A DNA stretch of 36,466 bases. Source: Candidatus Desulfatibia vada. Its GTDB lineage: Bacteria > Desulfobacterota > Desulfobacteria > Desulfobacterales > UBA11574. Positions within the stretch are counted from its first letter, which is position 1. Each line of letters begins with the position of its first letter. The stretch covers positions 1 through 36,466 of the forward strand of contig JACNIG010000140.1 in the NCBI GenBank assembly GCA_014383215.1. Direction: 5' to 3'. Under the pieces are notes generated by a model that was not told the origin of the DNA, did no database searches, and was given only the letters and a program-made list of their open reading frames with translations. Below, piece after piece: positions 8,494 through 15,003 of this stretch. A program made the translations under genes and the position numbers.

Positions 8494-9678
8494 CTATCTG
8501 CCGGCCTTAATATCGAGGGTATACACTCGGAACGTTCGGGAAAAGCCTTTTAGTTCTTTTTCTCCTTCGAATTTGCATTTGAACTGATCGTTTACCAGCG
8601 CCCATGTTGCATGGCTAATGAGTACTTGGCCGGGTTCACATATGCTTTCCAAGCGGGAAGCCAAATTTGCGTGCATACCAATTGCTGTGTATTCTTTTCG
8701 CATTTTTGAGCCGAATCCGCCTACGGTTACCATCCCGGTATTGATACCGCACCTTATCTGTAAAGAGTGTTCGACGCCTTTTTTATACCATTTTTGCTGA
8801 AAATGTTTCATACTCTCTTGCATATCGAGGGCCATTTTAACGCATCTGACGGCATGGTCCTTATCGTTGGTGGCCTCGGGAGCTCCGAAAAATATGAACA
8901 AGGCATCGCCGGTTATATTTGCAAAAGTTCCTCCAAATTTCCTTGAAATATTATACATCAGCGAAAAATAGCTGTTCAATAGATGCGCCAAATCTTCAGG
9001 ATCAATGGCGTCGGACAGTTGGGTGAAATCTTTAATGTCTGAAAAAAACATTGTTAATTTTTTCCGATAATGCCCTTTTATTTCTTCAATCTGGCCGTTT
9101 AAAATCTTTGCCGCCAGTTGGGGAGGAACATAACTGGTCAAAATTTCCTGAGCATTTAATACTTTTTCTTTTTCTTTTTGCAATTCAATCGTTCTTTCTG
9201 CAACCAGCTGCTCCAAATTTTTTTGGTATCTCTTGTTTTCAAGGACAAGCCTGTATTTCTTAACGGCATTTTCAATAAGATGTTCCAGAAAATTAATATC
9301 TCTGCCCTTCTCAACATACCCTTCCGGTTTGAATTTGTTGATAACTTCACGAAGATCGTGTTCGGATTGAAAAGCTGTATAAAATATTATCAGCACATCA
9401 GGGCATTTTTCCTTTAACTTCGGGAAGGTTTCAAAACCATTCATTTTTTTCATTTTTACATCGAGTACAACACAATAAATTTGACTCGACAGAAGGTCAA
9501 GGCCTTCGTGCCCGCTTTCTGACGTTAAAACTTGGTATTTTTTGGAAAGTATTCTGGTAAGACCGAAGCGAATGGATTCATCGTCATCGATCACCAAAAC
9601 CACCGGCCTGTCATTTTCAACCACAACTTCCCTGGTGGGATCTTCAAACTTTTTCAACAAATCTTCAAATTCACTCAT
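8494..9678 (-). CDS. Response regulator with class III nucleotide cyclase output (REC-coiled coil-CYCc)
   Basis: A 394-residue protein. The receiver domain spans about 25-140, with acidic residues D31-D33, phospho-acceptor Asp 73, Thr 101 and Lys 124. A coiled coil (145-180) leads to a class III adenylate/guanylate cyclase domain (about 205-390). Metal-binding Asp 214 (FFSDIKDFT) and Asp 258 (ITGDALF) and the transition-state pair Asn 338/Arg 342 (ANLASR) are present. The two purine-selecting positions, normally Lys and Asp in adenylate cyclases, read Asn 254 and Met 335. It should therefore be structurally able to catalyse, but its nucleotide preference cannot be assigned. It lies 32 bases after the V4R kinase gene on the same strand, so that kinase is the likely phospho-donor. 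Confidence 0.85.
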   Translation of the reverse strand: MSEFEDLLKKFEDPTREVVVENDRPVVLVIDDDESIRFGLTRILSKKYQVLTSESGHEGLDLLSSQIYCVVLDVKMKKMNGFETFPKLKEKCPDVLIIFYTAFQSEHDLREVINKFKPEGYVEKGRDINFLEHLIENAVKKYRLVLENKRYQKNLEQLVAERTIELQKEKEKVLNAQEILTSYVPPQLAAKILNGQIEEIKGHYRKKLTMFFSDIKDFTQLSDAIDPEDLAHLLNSYFSLMYNISRKFGGTFANITGDALFIFFGAPEATNDKDHAVRCVKMALDMQESMKHFQQKWYKKGVEHSLQIRCGINTGMVTVGGFGSKMRKEYTAIGMHANLASRLESICEPGQVLISHATWALVNDQFKCKFEGEKELKGFSRTFRVYTLDIKAGR

Positions 9679-9710
9679 GTTCTATGGCCTTGTTCCTTGT
9701 CTGTGATATT

Positions 9711-11387
9711 TCACAACAAATGAGGTGTCTCCGGCAAAGTTACCATAAAAACAGTGCCTTTGCCCGACTCTGATGCAACTTCTATTTGGCCGTCATACAG
9801 TTGAACCAGCCTTTTAACGACACCCAATCCGAGCCCTGTACCAGACTTAGGTTTAGTGGAAAAGAAAGGTTCGAAAATTTCATTCAGATGATCTGGTTGT
9901 ATACCTGCGCCGTTATCCTGAACTTTTATAATGATCGTATTTTTATCTTTATGGTTTCGTTTTTCAAGCAAGACATTAATTTCACCACAGTCAGTCTCTA
10001 TTTCAGAAATAGCATCCTTGGCATTTAGTATCAGATTGCTGAAAATTGAATTCATATGAGTCTCGTCGGCAACTACAACAGCCCTTTCCGCTCCAGTCAC
10101 GGAGTACTTGATGCCAATTTTTTCAAAATCCTGACTAAAACGCTGTTCATATTCGTTAAGCAGCTCAACCAGCTCTACAGGTGTATCTCCGGCCTTAATT
10201 TCAGACATCTTGGCATAATCACGAATCTGGCTGGTTATGGATTGACCTCTGTCAAGATCCTTTGATACACTGGAAAGGGTCACATTTATATGATATGCTA
10301 TGTTTGCGATAGTCTTGAGTTCCGGTATGAAGTCTTGAACGATTTTTTCTTTTGGAATGTTATATTCTTCGTGTATCCGGGAGACAGACTTTAAAAGGGC
10401 GGTGGCAGAATCCTGCAACACGGCCGCACAGGATTTATCCATGTTGTTATAATTGAGAGCGGTTTTTAACTCAAGCTGCGCACCGGTCAGAGCATTGCGC
10501 ATTTCATGGGCGAACCCGCCGGTAATGCGATGCTCAACAGATTTCTTTTCGGCCTCGACAAGTTTTGCCTGGGTTTCTTTTAGTTTAGCGGTGCGGTCGT
10601 TAATGATTCCTTCCTGGCTTAACGACAAATAGTTTAAAATCAGATTGTCATAATCTCTGGCTGTTATGTATTCAGGATCAATCATACTGTGGCAGAAGAT
10701 CATGAACCTTCTAAATTTATAATGATGGGTCCAATGCAATTCAAAAATACAGTCATCTCCCCCTTTATTGACACATTCGGTTTCTATGACAACAAGGTCA
10801 TAGGCCCCTGTGAACTTTCCCATTCCGGTATAAATGCCGGCGTTCCAGTCACACACATGCTGGGATATTTTACCCTTGTATTCATCCTTATAATTGAGCT
10901 TTACTCTTGAAAATCCCCTTCTGTATTCTATCAGGTTCGGGTCTTTGAGTTTATTAAGCTTCTTATTAATTGGAATTAAAATTTTTAACAGTTTTTTGGG
11001 CGAAAATATTCTGAGTAATTGAAAACGCTTTGGCTGTGCTGCTTCCAGCATGCGATAACCGGCGATGATTCCGGCCTGGAACAATGGGCGATAACCTCCA
11101 ATTGCCTGAGAGGCGTTTTCAAATAATTGCAGGGAAAATTCATTGCTGTGCCAGTATCGGTCATCTTTGAGGTGTTCTTCTTTGACCGGATAAGCCAAGC
11201 CGGCATCATCGGGATCTGAAATTAAATATTCAGGATTGTCTACCAATCCATCAATCAATTTTAGGACTGCTGCCCGTCCCGAGAGACCGCTTGGAAAGAT
11301 GGGGGTGGTCTCGATATAATTGAAAAGCTGCGCCCAGTTTTTACAACAAACTTCTTTGAGCATCGGGTTTGTGTGAGACGCAGTCAT
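9711..11387 (-). CDS. V4R-sensor histidine kinase paired with the receiver-cyclase
   Basis: A kinase of 558 residues from the ATG at 11387, chosen because CCGGAG sits just before it; an in-frame ATG at 11444 would add 19 residues. The N-terminal ~230 residues are homologous to the sensor of the kinase at 1477-4107: shared landmarks are GLV-N-x-x-YL, HL-x-D-x-x-YW, RIFSPKK, and the V4R-like CDWNAGIYTG...ETEC...DDCIFELHW. A short coiled coil links it to the H-box GGFAHEMRN, followed by an HATPase domain with DNGAG and GTGLGLGV. There are no PAS or receiver domains and no membrane segments. A small hairpin, GGAGAA-ATTC-TTCTCC, lies just 5' of the ribosome-binding site. It is transcribed ahead of the receiver-cyclase gene. 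Confidence 0.85.
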   Translation of the reverse strand: MTASHTNPMLKEVCCKNWAQLFNYIETTPIFPSGLSGRAAVLKLIDGLVDNPEYLISDPDDAGLAYPVKEEHLKDDRYWHSNEFSLQLFENASQAIGGYRPLFQAGIIAGYRMLEAAQPKRFQLLRIFSPKKLLKILIPINKKLNKLKDPNLIEYRRGFSRVKLNYKDEYKGKISQHVCDWNAGIYTGMGKFTGAYDLVVIETECVNKGGDDCIFELHWTHHYKFRRFMIFCHSMIDPEYITARDYDNLILNYLSLSQEGIINDRTAKLKETQAKLVEAEKKSVEHRITGGFAHEMRNALTGAQLELKTALNYNNMDKSCAAVLQDSATALLKSVSRIHEEYNIPKEKIVQDFIPELKTIANIAYHINVTLSSVSKDLDRGQSITSQIRDYAKMSEIKAGDTPVELVELLNEYEQRFSQDFEKIGIKYSVTGAERAVVVADETHMNSIFSNLILNAKDAISEIETDCGEINVLLEKRNHKDKNTIIIKVQDNGAGIQPDHLNEIFEPFFSTKPKSGTGLGLGVVKRLVQLYDGQIEVASESGKGTVFMVTLPETPHLL

Positions 11388-11472
11388 ATCGATCTCCGGA
11401 GAAGAATTTCTCCTCTTCGTGGTTGATGTTTTCGTAAAAAACAAAAGTCTTGTTTATTGAAAACGCTGCGGC

Positions 11473-12666
11473 TTAAGCTGTCGTCGCCGTTGATTTTTCC
11501 AGATATCGCTTAAGGACTTGACCAAAGAGGCGGGTCCCTATATCCAGGACGGTTTCGTCAAAGTCAAAATACGGCGAGTGCAGACCATGCTGCATTCCCT
11601 TACCAGGATCGTGGCAACCAAGCCCTACCATTATACCGCCCCACTTGTTGCAAAAATAAGCAAAATCCTCGGCTCCCATTCTGGGTAGCAGAGAATGGAC
11701 ATGGTCTCCGCCCAGCACTTCTGTGGCAACATCCTGTGTGTGCTTTACAAGCTTGGGATCATTAACCAGTACCGGATATCCCGGAGTAATCTGAAGGGTT
11801 GCGGTAACATCGTGCGCCACTTCCACACCTTTTACCATTTGCTGAAATCGCACGACAATCTTTTCCCGTATTTCAGGGCTCAAGGTTCTTAGAGTCCCTT
11901 CCAGAAATGCTTTCTCGGGTATGATGTTTGATGTTGTTCCGGCCTCAAAGCGTCCAATGGTGAGTACGGCACTGTCGAGTGGCGGCAGCTCCCTGCTGAT
12001 GAGAGTTTGAAGTTGGGTTACCAAATGCGCTCCCGCAACAATGGGATCTTTACATTGATGGGGGTGGGCACCGTGACCGCCCCTGCCTTGCAGCTGTATG
12101 GTGAAGGTATCTGTGGCAGCGTTGCTTATTTTTGGAGCTATACCGATATCACCTGCAGCGAGTTCAGGATAAAGGTGGCAGGCAAAAGCGGCTTCTACGG
12201 GCAGCGAATCAAAAATACCGGTATTAAGCATGGCCTTTGCACCTGCGCCACCTTCTTCCGCAGGTTGAAAGATAAAGAGAATCTCCCCCGCTCCTTTCTG
12301 AGGCCAGTCCTTTTCCAGCATCCATCGAATCACCCCCAGGGCGATAGTCATATGACCGTCGTGGCCGCAAGCATGCATGCAGCCGTGGTGTTCGGATTTA
12401 TAAGGGGTTTCATGGGCCTCTTCCAAGGGCAAGGCATCCATGTCGCATCGAAAGGCCACGACCGGTCCGCTGCGTTGGGCGCTGAGTTTTGCCACTATAC
12501 CGGTTTTTCCGATACCTGCTTGAAAGGGGATGCCGAGAGAGTCAAGTACTTCACAAATTTTAGCGGCGGTCTTTTCTTCCCTGTAGGCCGGTTCGGGGAA
12601 TCGGTGAAACCAGCGGCGCAGTTCCACCAACCAATCGAAAAAATCCCCCGGCAATTTACTGGACAT
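11473..12666 (-). CDS. M20 family amidohydrolase (hippurate / N-acyl-amino-acid hydrolase type)
   Basis: A 397-residue cytoplasmic metallo-amidohydrolase of normal length. Metal-site residues are visible: Cys 100 and His 102 in HACGHDGH, Glu 137/138 in QPAEEGGAGA, His 164 in ACHLYPE, and a C-terminal HGLHSPYFDFDE. The substrate-side motif RCDMDALPLEE is also present. This is the M20D subgroup, which removes acyl groups from N-acyl amino acids such as hippurate or indole-acetyl-amino acids. No signal peptide is seen. A strong AGGAGAGG lies before the ATG. It is upstream of, and on the same strand as, the V4R kinase, 85 bases away, so co-transcription is possible though a functional link is unproven. 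Confidence 0.85.
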   Translation of the reverse strand: MSSKLPGDFFDWLVELRRWFHRFPEPAYREEKTAAKICEVLDSLGIPFQAGIGKTGIVAKLSAQRSGPVVAFRCDMDALPLEEAHETPYKSEHHGCMHACGHDGHMTIALGVIRWMLEKDWPQKGAGEILFIFQPAEEGGAGAKAMLNTGIFDSLPVEAAFACHLYPELAAGDIGIAPKISNAATDTFTIQLQGRGGHGAHPHQCKDPIVAGAHLVTQLQTLISRELPPLDSAVLTIGRFEAGTTSNIIPEKAFLEGTLRTLSPEIREKIVVRFQQMVKGVEVAHDVTATLQITPGYPVLVNDPKLVKHTQDVATEVLGGDHVHSLLPRMGAEDFAYFCNKWGGIMVGLGCHDPGKGMQHGLHSPYFDFDETVLDIGTRLFGQVLKRYLEKSTATTA

Positions 12667-12761
12667 TCCTACCTCTCCTAACCCGATTCATCATATTAGA
12701 ACGATAACTCACCGCCCATTCGCTGCGCTCATTAGAGCCGCAGAGGTTATCTATTTTGTTG

Positions 12762-12834
12762 TTTTGCCGTTGACCCCGCTTTTAGCGGGATCAACGGCAA
12801 AAGAAAAGTAACTTTTCTTTGCGCTCTGGAGCGC
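12762..12834 (-). terminator. Triple hairpin region downstream of the UbiA-family gene
   Basis: Three consecutive palindromes: TTTTGCCGTTGACCCCGCT paired with AGCGGGATCAACGGCAAAA (12762-12802, one mismatch that is a wobble on the minus transcript), AAGAAAAGT-A-ACTTTTCTT (12801-12819, perfect) and GCGCTC-TG-GAGCGC (12821-12834, perfect). They fill the gap between the UbiA-family stop (12910) and the M20 start (12666). The arrangement may be a termination region or a compound repeat element. Confidence 0.45.
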
Positions 12835-12909
12835 CTTTGCAGTGAAAATGGAAAACGAAATCAAATTACATATTTAAATTCTCCCAGAATTGCTCATGAA
12901 ATATGCGGG

Positions 12910-13809
12910 CTAACGGTTGGCAAAAAGACCGATTGCCAGCAATACAGGGGTTAAAATATTGATGACAACGTTGCGGCCCATATACGGTATCAGTTTTGGT
13001 ATATCATCGGCATGACGGGCCACGCCTTGCACGGTTGTTACTGCCAGAAAAATTGAAGCAAGGGCCACAAGGCTACCCAGGGGAAGGACTCCGGCAAGAT
13101 ATCCGAGAATGATCGACCCATATGCAGCGGCAAGAAATGCGCTATAAACCTTAACGCTGGCCTTTTTGCCGATGACAATCGGCAAATGGCATCTGCCGAT
13201 TTTTTTATCGGCTTCAACATCCGGAAACTGGTTTAAAAGCAAAAGGTCACTCACAAGAAAAAACGGAACCAAAGAGGCGTTAAATGAAGTCCAGGAGTAA
13301 GCACCGGTCAGAACAAAATCGGTGCCCATCACCATTAAGGGACCGAATCCCAGCCCTGGAGCGATCAAACACAAGAAAGGGTTGCGGGTAAACCATTTTG
13401 TATAAGCGACAATAGTAATCAGGCCGAGTATACCCAGAGGCAAAAGCCACAGCCCTCTGATATACACAAAATATATCCCGGCAAAGGCTGTAATCGCCAG
13501 GCATACAAGGCCGGAAATTAAAGCTACATGGGCTTTGTCAGGTCTGGCGGGCAAAGTCCCGCTGCCGCCGCTGAAGGGAGTTCGACGGGTATTGAAGTCA
13601 AGGCCGCTCCTAAAATCGTCATATTCATTGAGAGCGTTGACACTGATATGAGCGCTAACAGCGCCGATCAGGGCGATGAGAAGATAAAAAAGATTTATTT
13701 CACTGCCGGACCATGCTGCCGTGGCTGCGCCAAGGGCAACACATGCCGGAGGTAAAACGAGAAAGGGCAGCCGCATGGGGCCGAATATTATCGCTCTGTC
13801 AGCTTCCAT
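12910..13809 (-). CDS. UbiA family prenyltransferase (MenA/UbiA-like)
   Basis: Polytopic membrane protein of 299 residues with about eight to nine hydrophobic helices. The first Asp motif is N61-EYD-D65-FRS-G69-L-D71, matching NxxxDxxxGxD. The second is D197-VEA-D201, matching DxxxD. Both bind Mg-prenyl diphosphate. The family attaches a polyprenyl chain to an aromatic ring in quinone, chlorophyll or heme pathways. The closest feel is MenA-like (naphthoate), but no menaquinone gene is adjacent, so the acceptor is left open. The start has no visible Shine-Dalgarno. The bases right before the ATG are a dispersed repeat that includes CGTAAAAAGTCACGAAT. Confidence 0.8.
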   Translation of the reverse strand: MEADRAIIFGPMRLPFLVLPPACVALGAATAAWSGSEINLFYLLIALIGAVSAHISVNALNEYDDFRSGLDFNTRRTPFSGGSGTLPARPDKAHVALISGLVCLAITAFAGIYFVYIRGLWLLPLGILGLITIVAYTKWFTRNPFLCLIAPGLGFGPLMVMGTDFVLTGAYSWTSFNASLVPFFLVSDLLLLNQFPDVEADKKIGRCHLPIVIGKKASVKVYSAFLAAAYGSIILGYLAGVLPLGSLVALASIFLAVTTVQGVARHADDIPKLIPYMGRNVVINILTPVLLAIGLFANR

Positions 13810-13833
13810 TCGTGACTTTTTACGAGATCATTA
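13807..13833. repeat. Dispersed GACTTTTTACGA repeat abutting the UbiA-family start codon
   Basis: GACTTTTTACGAGATCATTA at 13814-13833 equals the right end of the MITE-like element at 4874-4893. Read on the minus strand, CGTAAAAAGTCACGAAT runs directly into the ATG at 13809 and is identical to 33651-33667 upstream of the HPr gene. Confidence 0.6.
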
Positions 13834-14061
13834 AGGTTGACTATAATGTATTTGATTCAATCTGTTTTGCCGCGCACTATATGATGAAAACATTAAAACT
13901 TCAAGCTAAATTCAATAAACTCGAGGATCCGTCCTGCAACAAAAAGGTTGTTGATTTGCCTTTTAAAAGACATTATTCTACCTTAAGTACAGATCTCGTA
14001 AATAATGATAGATGATACGGTGATTTTTTGGACAAAACGCTCCATCTCTAATCAAAAAGTT

Positions 14062-14165
14062 GGGTTCAAAGGTTCAACGTTCAAAGATTCAAGGTTCAGT
14101 TTAAATCTGAACCGTGCCCAATAATAATGTAACCCTGAACGGGGAACTGTGAACCTGTGAACGCC
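14062..14165. repeat. GTTCA-rich inverted repeat
   Basis: The left half is a run of GGTTCAA-like units (14062-14100). The right half (about 14131-14165) is its approximate inverse complement with GTGAAC units, separated by a short AT-rich spacer. It lies upstream of the isoaspartyl methyltransferase gene and contains no convincing coding frame. Confidence 0.5.
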
Positions 14166-14247
14166 TACTAAAGGTCTATGGTCAATTATATAAGATAAAT
14201 AACGAGGTCTGAATTAGGTGTACCCGATCCGGGATAGGAGTCGCACC

Positions 14248-15003
14248 ATGAAAAGATCCTTCCTTATTGTTTTGATCTTCACACTTTGTCCTGTGCTCCT
14301 TATATCCGCAAGGCCGGGAGATACTCCCAAATACCAGCAGGCCATAAAAAAAATGGTCGATTATCAGATACGTATGCGCGGCATTACCAATCAAAAAGTC
14401 CTCAGTGCCATGACCATCGTTCCCCGGCATCTTTTTGTACCCGCAGAGCTTGTCAACCGGGCATACGATGACCATCCTCTTCCTATCGGCCAGGGGCAGA
14501 CTATTTCACAACCCTATATCGTCGCTCTCATGACGGAAAGCCTGCAGTTAAAAGGAGGTGAGCGCGTTCTGGAAATCGGTACCGGTTCCGGTTATCAAGC
14601 TGCAATTCTTGCCAAGGTCGCCAAAGAAGTCTACACCATCGAAATCAAGGAAAAACTTTTCAAAAAGGCCGATAAATTATTGCAGTCAATGGGTTTTAAT
14701 AACGTCCAAACCCACCATGGCGACGGCTACTTCGGCTGGGCTGAAGCAGCACCCTTTGACTGCATCATGATCACCGCCGCCGTCGACCACATTCCGCCGC
14801 CTCTTCTTAAGCAGCTTAAAGACCGCGGAAGGCTTATTCTGCCCCTGGGCAACCCATTTGCCTATCAAAACCTTTCCCTTGTAACCAAAAACAAAGAAGA
14901 CTATTCCCTCCGGCAAATCACCGGCGTCCTCTTCGTCCCCATGACCGGCCACGCCCTCAGCCCGAATTCCTCATCAAAAACATTTCGGAAAGATTTCCCA
15001 TGA
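14248..15003 (+). CDS. pcm: Protein-L-isoaspartate O-methyltransferase with N-terminal export signal
   Basis: The enzyme repairs isoaspartyl residues using S-adenosylmethionine. From the ATG at 14248 (GGATAGGAG just upstream; a GTG 30 bases earlier is less likely) it is 251 residues. Residues 1-20, MKRSFLIVLIFTLCPVLLIS, form a signal peptide or anchor, which the canonical cytoplasmic enzyme lacks. The PIMT signature PLPIGQGQTISQPYIVALMT is followed by the SAM-binding motif VLEIGTGSGYQAA and then GDGYFGWAEAAPFDCIMITAA. The stop overlaps the next start as ATGA, so the two genes are translationally coupled. Export would place a SAM enzyme outside the cytoplasm, which is hard to explain; an uncleaved membrane anchor facing inward is an alternative. 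Confidence 0.85.
   Translation: MKRSFLIVLIFTLCPVLLISARPGDTPKYQQAIKKMVDYQIRMRGITNQKVLSAMTIVPRHLFVPAELVNRAYDDHPLPIGQGQTISQPYIVALMTESLQLKGGERVLEIGTGSGYQAAILAKVAKEVYTIEIKEKLFKKADKLLQSMGFNNVQTHHGDGYFGWAEAAPFDCIMITAAVDHIPPPLLKQLKDRGRLILPLGNPFAYQNLSLVTKNKEDYSLRQITGVLFVPMTGHALSPNSSSKTFRKDFP

Noticed and set aside
12007-12681. 224-codon plus-strand frame opposite the M20 amidohydrolase
   Set aside because: It is antisense to a gene with all metal-site motifs; the translation is unlike any recognisable protein and follows the codon pattern of the opposite strand.
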